From HGM04593 sp045636125 (GTDB lineage: Bacteria > Bacteroidota > Bacteroidia > Bacteroidales > Bacteroidaceae), in contig JAZTWX010000001.1 in the NCBI GenBank assembly GCA_045636125.1, forward strand, positions 22,536 to 86,535: DNA of 64,000 nucleotides. Reading direction: 5' to 3'. Below are positions 1 to 8,543 of this stretch, in pieces. The notes beneath the pieces are model-generated. The model was not told where the DNA came from. It saw only the letters and a list, made by a program, of their open reading frames with translations, and made no database searches. The translations under genes were made by a program, and so were the position numbers. The stretch's first letter is position 1. Each line of letters begins with the position of its first letter.

Positions 1-59
1 CCTATGTGGTTATTCTTGCGCTCAAACGCAGTATTCTAAAGGTGCGCCACAATGGATAG
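1..59 (+). CDS. 3' end of an unidentified gene (partial)
   Basis: An open frame enters from the left edge and stops with TAG at 57-59. The visible tail reads YVVILALKRSILKVRHNG, a hydrophobic stretch followed by basic residues, as at the C-terminus of an inner-membrane protein. It overlaps the ATG of the next gene by 8 bases, which suggests that the two are translationally coupled. Too little is present to name the family. Confidence 0.5.
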   Translation, partial: YVVILALKRSILKVRHNG

Positions 60-735
60 GTACTCGCTTATACACACAAAAATGCCCCGGGAATTTGTGC
101 TTTTGCAAGGCACCGGCTGCCGTTGGGGGAAATGCACTTTCTGCGACTATCACAGCGACACAAGCAGCAATCCTTTTTCTGTAAACGAGCCTGTGTTACA
201 ACGCGTTACGGGCGTGTATGGCGTGCTCGATGTTATAAATTCCGGCTCGGCAATGGAGCTTGACGGGGAAACCGTTGAGCTTATAAAAAAGGTAGTGCGC
301 GAAAAGAATATTCACACTTTGTGGTTCGAAGCGCACTATATGTACCGCCACCGTCTGCAGGCTTTTGCTGCGCAATTTGCGCCAGCCGAGGTGAAATTCC
401 GTTGCGGGGTTGAAAGTTTCGATGCTACGTTGCGCAGCTCTTGGCAAAAGGGGGTGCCTGCAAACGTGACAGCAGCCGATATTGCGCGTTATTTCCGTGG
501 TGTGTGCCTGCTTTGTTGTACTTGTGGCGACAGCCGCGAACGTATTGCCGCCGATATTGAAACGGCAAAAAAACATTTCGAATATTTCAGCGTAAATGTC
601 TTTTGTAATAACTCCACCAATGTGAAGCGCGACGATGAGCTTGCGCAGTGGTTTGCGGCCGAAATGTACCCTCTCATTAAGGACGATGAAAAGATGGAGG
701 TTCTAATGGAAAACACCGATCTCGGCGTGGGGTAG
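52..735 (+). CDS. radical SAM family protein with a CX4CX2C cluster motif
   Basis: A 227-residue protein. Near its N-terminus it carries GCRWGKCTFCDYH, a cysteine triad spaced C-x4-C-x2-C, instead of the canonical radical SAM C-x3-C-x2-C. The triad should bind a 4Fe-4S cluster that cleaves S-adenosylmethionine. Further on come INSG, CGVESFD and a C-terminal NTDLGVG, a pattern I recall from a family of short radical SAM proteins common in Bacteroidota and Clostridia. No auxiliary cluster domain is visible. The start overlaps the stop of the preceding, probably membrane, protein. A role in queuosine-precursor salvage is one possibility, because a radical SAM lyase and a transporter work together there, but nothing in the visible sequence proves it. 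Family assignment is good; the reaction is unknown. Confidence 0.75.
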   Translation: MDRYSLIHTKMPREFVLLQGTGCRWGKCTFCDYHSDTSSNPFSVNEPVLQRVTGVYGVLDVINSGSAMELDGETVELIKKVVREKNIHTLWFEAHYMYRHRLQAFAAQFAPAEVKFRCGVESFDATLRSSWQKGVPANVTAADIARYFRGVCLLCCTCGDSRERIAADIETAKKHFEYFSVNVFCNNSTNVKRDDELAQWFAAEMYPLIKDDEKMEVLMENTDLGVG

Positions 736-783
736 AGCCTTGCTATTTTGCGATAAAAAGAAAGGCAAAAAGATAAAAAAAAG

Positions 784-933
784 GTAATAATATAGCAGTT
801 GACCCATTTTTAGAAAACACTGCGTATGTGTCATATCGAACGTATGTGAGATATCTCATATATAGTTTTTAGAGATCCCTCGTCGCTACGCTCTGTCGGG
901 ATGACATCGACGGGTCAACATCTATATTATTGC
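784..933. repeat. 150-bp MITE-like element with 22-bp terminal inverted repeats
   Basis: Bases 784-805 and 912-933 are inverted copies matching at 19 of 22 positions (aataatatag and ttgaccc are shared). Both ends are flanked by T followed by a run of A (774-782 and 935-943), which could be a target duplication or just a preferred A-rich site. The interior at about 875-902 holds an atccc/gggat dyad. Bases 783-878 recur at the right edge of the window (63861-63956) with 2 mismatches in 96. No reading frame is present. It is a small non-autonomous mobile or structural repeat; no matching transposase lies in the window. Confidence 0.7.
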
Positions 934-935
934 TT

Positions 936-981
936 AAAAAAAAATAAAGCACCGAAACTATTGATTTTCAGCGCTTTATTT
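936..981 (-). terminator. probable terminator of tRNA-Ala
   Basis: On the minus strand, directly after the tRNA, aaataaagc (973-981) pairs with gctttattt (942-950) and is followed by a run of T (complement of the A-run 936-944). The loop is long (22 nt), so strength is uncertain. Confidence 0.55.
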
Positions 982-986
982 ACTTG

Positions 987-1060
987 TGGAGCATACGAGA
1001 GTCGAACTCGTCACCTTTTGACTGCCAGTCAAACGCTCTAGCCAGATGAGCTAATGCCCC
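987..1060 (-). tRNA. tRNA-Ala (anticodon GGC)
   Basis: Read on the minus strand, the 74 nt fold into a full cloverleaf. The acceptor arm is GGGGCAT paired with ATGCTCC, with one G-U pair. The D stem is GCTC/GAGC, the anticodon loop is CTGGCAG with anticodon GGC, and the T arm is ACGAG-TTCGACT-CTCGT. The discriminator base is A. CCA is not encoded. Anticodon GGC reads the alanine codon GCC. Confidence 0.95.
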
Positions 1061-1074
1061 GTGATTTTCGGCTG

Positions 1075-1104
1075 CAAAGGTACGAAAATATTTTCACGTT
1101 GCAA
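1075..1104 (-). promoter_or_regulatory. Bacteroidota-type promoter of tRNA-Ala
   Basis: On the minus strand TTG (1102-1104), 19 bases, then TACCTTTG (1075-1082) matches the TTTG-N19-TAnnTTTG promoter of the phylum and lies 15 bases upstream of the tRNA 5' end. Confidence 0.75.
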
Positions 1105-1269
1105 TATTTTGCAACAAAAAATATGTGCTGATTTTGTAAAAAGTGTAAACAGGGAATGTTGATTATGTTAAAAGCGACATTTTTATGCTTTTTGTGGTGT
1201 AAGCTTGGGTATAAATGGGCGTGAAAAACATTTATTTAATAATGTATGGCAATAATCAACAAAATTCTG

Positions 1270-1277
1270 TATATTCG
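1270..1277 (+). promoter_or_regulatory. -7 element upstream of ettA
   Basis: TATATTCG, one base from TAnnTTTG, lies 80 bases before the ettA start in the 297-bp AT-rich gap after the tRNA. No clear TTG is seen 19-20 bases upstream, so the call rests on the -7 element alone. I see nothing else in this gap. Confidence 0.4.
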
Positions 1278-1357
1278 CAAAAATTTTGCAAAATGCAATA
1301 TTATACCCCTTGAGGGGCGAAAAAAGTGAAAATAAAAAGAATAAAAATTAAAGAATA

Positions 1358-3055
1358 ATGGCAACAGTAGACGACAAGAAAATTATCTTTTCGATGGTTG
1401 GTCTCAACAAGACCATCCGCCAGAACAACAAACAGGTGTTGAAGAATATCTATCTTTCATTCTTCTATGGTGCAAAGATTGGTATCATTGGTATGAACGG
1501 TTCGGGTAAATCTACCCTTATGAAGATTATCGCAGGCCTCGACAACGACTATCAGGGCGAGGTTGTGTGGTCACCCGGTTACACTGTGGGTTATTTGCCC
1601 CAGGAGCCTCAGATGCAGGACGGAAAGACTGTGAAGGAGGTTGTTATGGAGGGTGTGCAGCATATTGTTGATGCTCTCAACGAGTACGAGGAAATAAACA
1701 ATAAATTCGGCCTCCCCGAATATTACGAGGACGAGGACAAGATGAACGCTCTTTTTGCGCGTCAGGCCGAATTGCAGGATATTATAGATGCTACCGACGC
1801 TTGGAACATCGACAGCAAGCTGGAGCGTGCGATGGCTGCTTTGCGTTGCCCCGCTGCCGACGAGCTTGTTGACCACCTGTCGGGTGGTGAGCGCCGCCGC
1901 GTGGCTTTGTGCCGCCTGTTGTTGCAGAAACCCGATGTGCTTTTGCTCGACGAGCCTACCAACCACTTGGATGCCGAGAGCATCGACTGGCTGGAGCAGC
2001 ACTTGAACCAGTACGAGGGTACTGTTATTGCTGTAACTCACGACCGTTACTTCCTCGACGATGTTGCGGGCTGGATTCTTGAACTCGACCGTGGCGAGGG
2101 AATTCCCTGGCAGGGTAACTACTCTTCGTGGCTCGACCAGAAGACAAAGCGTATGGAGCAGGAGGAGAAGAGCGCAAGCAAGCGTCGCAAGACTCTTGAG
2201 CGCGAGCTCGAATGGGTGCGTATGGCGCCGAAGGCTCGCCAGGCAAAGGGTAAGGCGCGTCTTAACTCATACGAGCGTATGCTTAACGAGGACCAGAAGG
2301 AGCGCGAGGAGAAACTCGAGATTTTTATCCCCAACGGTCCCCGTTTGGGTAACAAGGTTATTGTAGCCGACAAGGTTTCAAAATCGTTCGGTTCAAAAAC
2401 CCTCTTCACCGACCTTGAATTCATGCTTCCCCCTAACGGCATTGTGGGTGTTATCGGCCCCAACGGTGCGGGTAAGACAACGCTTTTCCGTATGATTATG
2501 GGACTTGAGAGCATTGACAGCGGTACATTCGAGGTGGGAGAAACTGTGAAAGTTGCTTACGTCGACCAGACTCACAAGGATATTCAGCCCAACAAATCGG
2601 TTTACGAGGTTATGAGCCAGGGTAACGAGCTTATGCGTTTGGGCAACAAGGAGGTGAACGTGCGTGCCTATCTTTCGCGCTTCAACTTCACCGGTGCCGA
2701 CCAGGAGAAGAAATGTGGCGTGCTTTCGGGTGGTGAGCGTAACCGCTTGCACCTTGCAATGGCTTTGAAGGAGTGTGGTAACGTGCTCTTGCTCGACGAG
2801 CCTACCAACGATATCGATGTGAACACATTGCGTGCGTTGGAGGAGGGATTGGAGAATTTCGCCGGTTGTGCAGTTGTCATCAGCCACGACCGTTGGTTCC
2901 TCGACCGTATATGTACACACATTATTGCATTTGAGGGTGACGGACAGGTATTCTGTTTCGAAGGCTCTTACTCCGATTACGAGGAGAACAAGATGCGTCG
3001 TTTGGGCATTGAGGAGCCTAAAAAGACCCGTTACCGCAAGTTGATGGAGGATTAA
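1358..3055 (+). CDS. ettA: energy-dependent translational throttle protein EttA (ABC-F)
   Basis: A 565-residue soluble ATPase of the ABC-F class with two ATP-binding cassettes and no membrane segments. Cassette one has Walker A GMNGSGKST (residues 45-53), signature LSGGERRR (about 174) and Walker B LLLDEPTNHLD. Cassette two has GPNGAGKTT (about 367), LSGGERNR (about 456) and LLLDEPTND. Between them lies the basic, helical linker that contacts the ribosomal P-site tRNA in this family. EttA binds the ribosomal E site and gates the first peptide bond according to the ATP/ADP ratio. Length matches the usual 555-565 residues. The next gene begins 23 bases downstream, so it may share the transcript. 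Confidence 0.93.
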   Translation: MATVDDKKIIFSMVGLNKTIRQNNKQVLKNIYLSFFYGAKIGIIGMNGSGKSTLMKIIAGLDNDYQGEVVWSPGYTVGYLPQEPQMQDGKTVKEVVMEGVQHIVDALNEYEEINNKFGLPEYYEDEDKMNALFARQAELQDIIDATDAWNIDSKLERAMAALRCPAADELVDHLSGGERRRVALCRLLLQKPDVLLLDEPTNHLDAESIDWLEQHLNQYEGTVIAVTHDRYFLDDVAGWILELDRGEGIPWQGNYSSWLDQKTKRMEQEEKSASKRRKTLERELEWVRMAPKARQAKGKARLNSYERMLNEDQKEREEKLEIFIPNGPRLGNKVIVADKVSKSFGSKTLFTDLEFMLPPNGIVGVIGPNGAGKTTLFRMIMGLESIDSGTFEVGETVKVAYVDQTHKDIQPNKSVYEVMSQGNELMRLGNKEVNVRAYLSRFNFTGADQEKKCGVLSGGERNRLHLAMALKECGNVLLLDEPTNDIDVNTLRALEEGLENFAGCAVVISHDRWFLDRICTHIIAFEGDGQVFCFEGSYSDYEENKMRRLGIEEPKKTRYRKLMED

Positions 3056-3078
3056 GAAATATAACAAGGAGATAAGTG

Positions 3079-4386
3079 ATGAAGACTGTTATTGAGCCGT
3101 CGGTTATTGACGGCATAATGAAGGAACTGGAAATTACCGATATAAAGACAGCCTCAATCAGACAGGTGGGTGCAATTGTGCGCGCTGCCGAGGCTGCAAC
3201 CGGTACCGAATTCATACATTTTGAGATGGGCGTGCCCGGCCTTCCTCCCTCGGCGGTGGGAATAAAAGCCGAGTGCGAGGCATTGCAACGTGGTGTTGCG
3301 TCGGTCTATCCCATTATCGACGGTATTGCCGAGGTTAAGGAGCAGGCGTCGCGCTTTTTGAAAGCTTTTGTCGACACCGACATTAAGCCCAGCGGTTGTA
3401 TCCCCACCGTGGGTTCTATGCAGGCCTCTTTTGCATCGTTGATGCTTGCTTCGCAGCTCGATGAAAAGAAAGACACTGTGCTCTACATCGACCCGGGTTT
3501 CCCTGTACAGAAGATGCAGGCCAACGTTATTGGTGTAAAGATTGCTTCGTTCGACATTGCCGACTACCGTGGCAAGCGTCTCGAAGAGAAGATAGAGAGC
3601 TATTTTGCACAGGGTAACATTTGTGCAGTGCTCTATTCGAGCCCCAATAACCCCACCTGGATGTGCCTGAACGAGGAAGAACTTGAAATCATCGGCCGCT
3701 TGGCTACAAAATACGATGTTGTGGTTATTGAGGACCTTGCTTATATGACAATGGATTTCCGCCGCGACATGAGCAAGCCTTTTGAGCCTCCCTTCCAACC
3801 GAGCGTGTCGAAATACACCGACAACTACATTATGCTCATGAGCGCATCGAAGATATTCAGCTACGCGGGACAGCGCATCGCAATGGCCTGCATTTCGGAC
3901 AAGCTCTATGAGCGTCACTACGATAGCTTGAAGGAACGTTACGGAATTCCCCGTTTCGGTGCTGCGTATGCCTATATCTTCCTTTATACATTCTCGTCGG
4001 GCGTGTCACATTCGGCACAGTATGCAATGGCGGCAATGTTGAAGGCTGCCTGTGACGGCGAGTATAATTTTGTGGCAGACATAAAGGAGTATGCCGACCG
4101 CACAAAGCGTTTGAAGGAGATTCTCGAGCGCACCGGCTTCAATGTGGTTTACGACAAGGACGACGAGGAGCCTGTGAGCGATGGCTTCTTCTTTACAATA
4201 GGTTACAAGGATATGGACGGAGCCACACTCTTGCAGGAACTTCTCTATTATGGCGTGAGCGGTATCGACCTTTCTACAACAGGCAGCACACGCAACGGTA
4301 TACGCGCCTGCTCGTCGAACATCAAGCCCCACCATTATGCAATGCTCGAGGAGCGTCTGTCGCTTTTTAACGAAAATCACAAATAA
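3079..4386 (+). CDS. class I/II PLP-dependent aminotransferase
   Basis: A 435-residue cytoplasmic aminotransferase of fold type I. The pyridoxal-phosphate lysine is in SASKIFSYAGQR (about residue 258), preceded by the substrate-binding SSPNNPTW and the cofactor-binding VVIEDLAYM. I chose ATG 3079 over an in-frame GTG at 3076 because AAGGAG (3066-3071) lies 7 bases before it. It opens a run of five closely spaced genes with a phenylacetate-CoA ligase and an ACT protein next. This suggests that it transaminates aromatic 2-oxo acids (phenylpyruvate, indolepyruvate, hydroxyphenylpyruvate), but substrate preference cannot be read from the sequence. Confidence 0.85.
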   Translation: MKTVIEPSVIDGIMKELEITDIKTASIRQVGAIVRAAEAATGTEFIHFEMGVPGLPPSAVGIKAECEALQRGVASVYPIIDGIAEVKEQASRFLKAFVDTDIKPSGCIPTVGSMQASFASLMLASQLDEKKDTVLYIDPGFPVQKMQANVIGVKIASFDIADYRGKRLEEKIESYFAQGNICAVLYSSPNNPTWMCLNEEELEIIGRLATKYDVVVIEDLAYMTMDFRRDMSKPFEPPFQPSVSKYTDNYIMLMSASKIFSYAGQRIAMACISDKLYERHYDSLKERYGIPRFGAAYAYIFLYTFSSGVSHSAQYAMAAMLKAACDGEYNFVADIKEYADRTKRLKEILERTGFNVVYDKDDEEPVSDGFFFTIGYKDMDGATLLQELLYYGVSGIDLSTTGSTRNGIRACSSNIKPHHYAMLEERLSLFNENHK

Positions 4387-4410
4387 CAATCCATAAAACA
4401 GAGATATAAA

Positions 4411-5715
4411 ATGGATAACAGATATTTTGAACCGCAGATAGAGACAATGTCGCGTGAGGAGCTTGAAAAATTGCAGCTCGAGCGACTGAAAACGACTATA
4501 GAACAGGCTGTAAAATCTCCTTTCTACAGCAAATTGTATGCCGAAAAGGGCATTGATGCAAGCACTATTACAAGCATCGACGATATTCGCAAGCTTCCCT
4601 TTACCACAAAGCAGGATATGCGCGACAATTACCCCTTTGGTTTCCTTGCCTGCAACCAAAGCGAGGTAGTGCGCCTTCACTCATCCAGTGGAACAACGGG
4701 TAACCCCACTGTAATTTGCCACACAAAGCGCGATATTGAAACCTGGGCCAACCGTGTTGCACGCAGTTTCTATATGGTAGGCCTCCGTAACACCGATGTT
4801 ATTCAGAACTCATCGGGCTACGGAATGTTCACAGGTGGTCTTGGTATGCAGGCCGGTATCGAGGCTTTGGGCGCAATGTCAATTCCTGCGGCTGCGGGTA
4901 ACAGCTTGCGACAGATAAAGTTCATTATGGACTTTGGCACAACGGCAATTCACGCTATTCCCAGTTACGCTTTGCGTTTGGCCGATGTGTTTGAGGAGGT
5001 TGGCATAGATCCCAAGACACAGACTCACCTCACCACCTTCCTCATTGGTGCCGAGCCCCACACCGAGGAGACACGCCGCAAGATTGAGGAGCGTTTCGGC
5101 GTGAAGGCATACAACAGCTTCGGTATGACCGAGATGAGTGGCCCCGGCGTTGCTTTTGAGTGCCAGGAGCAGAACGGTATGCACATTTGGGAGGATTCTT
5201 ACCTTGTTGAAATTGTTGACCCTGACACACTGGAGCCTGTGCCCGATGGCGAGATTGGCGAGCTTGTGCTCACAACACTCGACCGCGAGGCAATGCCCCT
5301 TATACGTTACCGCACACGCGACCTCACCCGCATTCTCACCGAGAAGTGCCCCTGTGGCCGCACACACCGCCGCCTCGACCGTATGAAGGGCCGCAGCGAC
5401 GATATGTTCATTGTTAAGGGCGTGAACATATTCCCTATGCAGATTGAGAAGATACTCATGCAGTTCCCCGAGCTTGGTACTAACTACCTTATAACAATTG
5501 AGCCCATTGACAACAACGACGTGATTTTTGTGGATGTGGAGCTTGCGAGCCTCACAACCGATAATTACATTGAGTTGCAGAACTTGGGAAAAGAGATTAC
5601 CCGCCGCATAAAAGACGAAATTCTGGTTACTCCCAAAGTGCGTCTTGTGTCGAAGGGTAGCTTGCCCCAGTCCGAGGGTAAAGCTGTGCGTGTGAAAGAT
5701 TTACGTAAAAAATAA
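4411..5715 (+). CDS. paaK: phenylacetate-CoA ligase
   Basis: A 434-residue member of the adenylate-forming enzymes, of the short PaaK type. It joins phenylacetate (or a related arylacetate) to CoA using ATP, which is cleaved to AMP. The phosphate-binding loop is SSSGTTGNP (about residues 91-99), followed by YNSFGMTE (about 235) and a C-terminal AMP-binding domain. A CPCGRTHRRLDR stretch and the lysine-bearing end (SEGKAVRVKDL) are as in the family. No other phenylacetate-degradation genes (paaABCDE, paaZ) are present. The ligase more likely serves arylacetate uptake for amino-acid synthesis, or arylacetate production in reverse, together with IorAB encoded at 58.8-61.0 kb. Confidence 0.9.
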   Translation: MDNRYFEPQIETMSREELEKLQLERLKTTIEQAVKSPFYSKLYAEKGIDASTITSIDDIRKLPFTTKQDMRDNYPFGFLACNQSEVVRLHSSSGTTGNPTVICHTKRDIETWANRVARSFYMVGLRNTDVIQNSSGYGMFTGGLGMQAGIEALGAMSIPAAAGNSLRQIKFIMDFGTTAIHAIPSYALRLADVFEEVGIDPKTQTHLTTFLIGAEPHTEETRRKIEERFGVKAYNSFGMTEMSGPGVAFECQEQNGMHIWEDSYLVEIVDPDTLEPVPDGEIGELVLTTLDREAMPLIRYRTRDLTRILTEKCPCGRTHRRLDRMKGRSDDMFIVKGVNIFPMQIEKILMQFPELGTNYLITIEPIDNNDVIFVDVELASLTTDNYIELQNLGKEITRRIKDEILVTPKVRLVSKGSLPQSEGKAVRVKDLRKK

Positions 5716-5733
5716 AACAGCATATATAAGATT

Positions 5734-6177
5734 ATGAGCACTGTAAAACAGATATCAATTTTTTTGGAGAACAAGTCGGGCCGTTTGTATGAGATAATGG
5801 AGATTCTTGCAAACGCCAACGTGGGAATTATAGCTGCAACGGTTTCCGATACTTCGGAATTCGGAATTTTGCGCCTTATTACCACAAACAACGAAAGAGC
5901 CCACAAGGTGTTGCTCGAAAACAATGTAGCATCGAACATGAGCGATGTGATAGTTATTTCGTGCGGAAAAGAGATTGGCGGTTTCTACGAGAAAATAAAG
6001 AAGCTCTCGCTCTCGAACATAAGCATAGAGTATATGTACTGTTTCTCTTTTGGCGAGAACTCTTATGTAATAATTAAGGTGCCCAACACCTTGAAGGCTG
6101 CCGACGCTATGCAGCGTAACGGCATTGAGTCGTGCACAATTGAGGCATTGCTCGACAATATGGTACAATTTGAATAA
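5734..6177 (+). CDS. tandem ACT-domain protein
   Basis: A 147-residue protein made of two ACT folds, one at about 5-70 (QISIFLENKSGRLYEIM, a typical ACT opening) and one at about 75-145. ACT domains bind small ligands, usually amino acids, and control neighbouring enzymes. Proteins of this type stand beside paaK or iorAB genes in many anaerobes. Here it begins 18 bases after paaK, so an aromatic amino acid or arylacetate sensor for the ligase or aminotransferase is the natural inference. No catalytic domain is attached. Confidence 0.85.
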   Translation: MSTVKQISIFLENKSGRLYEIMEILANANVGIIAATVSDTSEFGILRLITTNNERAHKVLLENNVASNMSDVIVISCGKEIGGFYEKIKKLSLSNISIEYMYCFSFGENSYVIIKVPNTLKAADAMQRNGIESCTIEALLDNMVQFE

Positions 6178-6194
6178 AAGGTTGGGTTGATAAG

Positions 6195-6893
6195 ATGAAG
6201 AGGAATGATTTTGTTTTTGCAGCGGTTGTGGCTGCTCTTGTGTTGCCTTTCTTTTTGAGCGACACTATGTACGATGCCTACAAATGCACAAATGCCGCAC
6301 ATCCTTATTTTATGGCATTTGTAAAATTTATGATACTCTCGTCGCTGGGAGAAATGATGGGCCTGCGCATTAAGCAGGGTGTCTACAGCTATAAGGGCTT
6401 TGGAATTCTCTCACGCGCAGTGGTTTGGGGTTTCCTGGGTGTGATGATTGCCGTTGCTATGAAAATTTTCTCAATGGGTGTTCCCGTGATGCTCGAGACC
6501 TGGGGCCTCAAAGGAATGGTTGCTGCTATGGGTGGCGGCCTTTCGTGGGCAAAATTCATTGACGCATTGTGCATTTCAACAGCAATGAACTGTTTCTTTG
6601 CGCCTATGTTTATGACATTGCACAAGGTTACCGACACTCACATTCTTGCTTGTGGCGGAAAGCTTTCGTCGCTTGTTACTCCCATAAAATTTGGCGAGAC
6701 ACTCGCTTCACTCAACTGGAAGGTGCAGTGGAGTTTTGTATTCAAACGCACAATCCCTCTCTTCTGGATTCCCGCGCACACAATCACTTTCCTGTTGCCT
6801 GCCGATTATCAGGTGCTTTTTGCAGCACTTTTGAGTGTGTTCCTCGGCCTCTTCTTGAGCATCGCAGCAGTAATGTCACAGAATAAAAAATAA
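6195..6893 (+). CDS. small polytopic membrane protein, possibly Mpv17/PMP22-like
   Basis: A 232-residue protein with about five hydrophobic segments. The C-terminal part, NWKVQWSFVFKRTIPLFW followed by IPAHTITFLLP and a last membrane span, resembles the C-terminal signature of Mpv17/PMP22-type proteins, and I recall Bacteroides homologues carrying that label. Function in bacteria is unknown. It lies 17 bases after the ACT gene and 8 bases before a hexosaminidase, in the same direction, so it is co-transcribed. A channel or transporter for arylacetates is possible from context but not shown by the sequence. Confidence 0.5.
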   Translation: MKRNDFVFAAVVAALVLPFFLSDTMYDAYKCTNAAHPYFMAFVKFMILSSLGEMMGLRIKQGVYSYKGFGILSRAVVWGFLGVMIAVAMKIFSMGVPVMLETWGLKGMVAAMGGGLSWAKFIDALCISTAMNCFFAPMFMTLHKVTDTHILACGGKLSSLVTPIKFGETLASLNWKVQWSFVFKRTIPLFWIPAHTITFLLPADYQVLFAALLSVFLGLFLSIAAVMSQNKK

Positions 6894-6901
6894 GAATAAT
6901 T

Positions 6902-8533
6902 ATGAAAAGATTTCTTCTTTCACTGCTCAGTATTGCAGTACTTTCGCTTTACGCAAATGAACTTTCGCTCATTCCGCAGCCTGCAAAAATGGTTGTGGGC
7001 GAGGGTAGTTTTACATTCGGCAAAAAGGTGAAAGTGTTTGTTCCCCAATATGCGGGTGACAGCGTGGCGGTGGTTTTTGATGCTTTTGCCAATGACCTTA
7101 AAAAGGCAACCGGTATTGGCGTGAAAAAGACAAAAAAGGGCGCAAAGGCCGCTTTGATGCTTGCTGTAGACAACAGCATTGCTGCCGAAGGTTACAAATT
7201 GAATGTTGAAAAGGAGAAGATTACGATTCAGGCATCGCGCCCGGCCGGTTTCTTCTACGCTTTGCAGACACTAAAGCAGCTTATGCCGCGTAACGTTATG
7301 GCTGCCGTTGCCGCTCCCGAAGTGAAGGAGTGGAGCGTTCCTTGTGTTGCAATTGACGATGCTCCCCGCTTTTCGTGGCGTGGTTTTATGCTCGACGAGG
7401 GCCGTCACTTTTATGGCAAGGAGGAGATAAAGAAGATTATCGATGTTATGGCAGCCTACAAGATGAACCGCTTCCACTGGCACTTGACCGAGGACCAAGG
7501 CTGGCGCATTGAGATAAAGAAATATCCCAAACTTACCGAGGTTGGCGCTTGGCGCGACAGTAAAGTGCTGGGCTGGGGCGAGGTGAAGCCCGACGGTGTG
7601 CGCTATGGCGGTTACTACACAAAAGAGGATGCGCAGGAGGTGGTGGCTTATGCACGCCAGCGCTTTGTGGAGATTGTTCCCGAGGTTGATATTCCCGGAC
7701 ACTCGCAGGCAGCCGTTGCTTCGTATCCCGAATTCCTGGCTTGCGACCCCGAAAACAAGCACGAGGTGTGGTTGTGGCAGGGTGTGTCGGGTGATGTAAT
7801 CAACGTGGCCAACCCTGCAGCCGTGCAGTTTGCAAAGGATGTCATTGACGAGCTTACAGAGATATTTCCATTCGGCTACATTCACTTGGGTGGCGACGAG
7901 TGCCCCACAAGCAAATGGGAACGCAACGAGGCCTGCAAGGCGCAGCTCGCCGAGATTGGCTCGAAAAACTTCCGCGACCTGCAAATCAATTTCTACAAGC
8001 AGTTGAAGGATTATATCGCACAAAAACCTGCCGACCAGCAGCGCAGCCTCATTTTCTGGAACGAGGTGCTGCACGGAAACACTGCATCGCTTGGAACCGA
8101 TATTACAATTATGGCGTGGATTGGTGCCGACAATGCTGCAAAGGATGCCGCTGCACGAGGATTCAACACAATTCTCTCGCCGCAGATACCTTACTACATT
8201 AACCGCCGCCAGTCGAAACTTGAAACGGAACCCCGTTCGCAGGGTTACGGCGACGAAACTGTGGAGCGTGTCTACAACTACATTCCAATGAACAATGTTC
8301 CCGAAAATCTGCAGCCTAAATACCTGGGCGTGCAGGCCAATTTCTGGACTGAATGGGTTGAAGAGGCCGACATTGTGCAGTACCTCACTTTCCCCCGCCT
8401 TGCAGCAGTTGCCGAGGCCGGCTGGACTCCGCAGGCACAGCGCGATTACAAGAGCTTTGTAAACCGTTTGCAGGCCGATGCCGAGTATTACCGCCTGAAG
8501 GGTGTTAACTACGGCAAGCACGTTTTTAAGTAA
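6902..8533 (+). CDS. secreted beta-N-acetylhexosaminidase (GH20)
   Basis: A 543-residue exported glycosidase with an N-terminal signal peptide (about 1-19). A small GH20 N-terminal domain (to about 130) precedes the catalytic barrel. HWHLTEDQGWRIE is the conserved substrate loop and HLGGDEC holds the catalytic Asp332-Glu333 pair used for substrate-assisted cleavage of terminal GlcNAc or GalNAc. It probably acts in the periplasm or on the surface, on host glycans or peptidoglycan fragments. NagA (38.8 kb) and a NahK-like kinase (61.1 kb) elsewhere in the window would use the released sugars. Last gene of its operon. Confidence 0.93.
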   Translation: MKRFLLSLLSIAVLSLYANELSLIPQPAKMVVGEGSFTFGKKVKVFVPQYAGDSVAVVFDAFANDLKKATGIGVKKTKKGAKAALMLAVDNSIAAEGYKLNVEKEKITIQASRPAGFFYALQTLKQLMPRNVMAAVAAPEVKEWSVPCVAIDDAPRFSWRGFMLDEGRHFYGKEEIKKIIDVMAAYKMNRFHWHLTEDQGWRIEIKKYPKLTEVGAWRDSKVLGWGEVKPDGVRYGGYYTKEDAQEVVAYARQRFVEIVPEVDIPGHSQAAVASYPEFLACDPENKHEVWLWQGVSGDVINVANPAAVQFAKDVIDELTEIFPFGYIHLGGDECPTSKWERNEACKAQLAEIGSKNFRDLQINFYKQLKDYIAQKPADQQRSLIFWNEVLHGNTASLGTDITIMAWIGADNAAKDAAARGFNTILSPQIPYYINRRQSKLETEPRSQGYGDETVERVYNYIPMNNVPENLQPKYLGVQANFWTEWVEEADIVQYLTFPRLAAVAEAGWTPQAQRDYKSFVNRLQADAEYYRLKGVNYGKHVFK

Positions 8534-8543
8534 GAAATAACAG

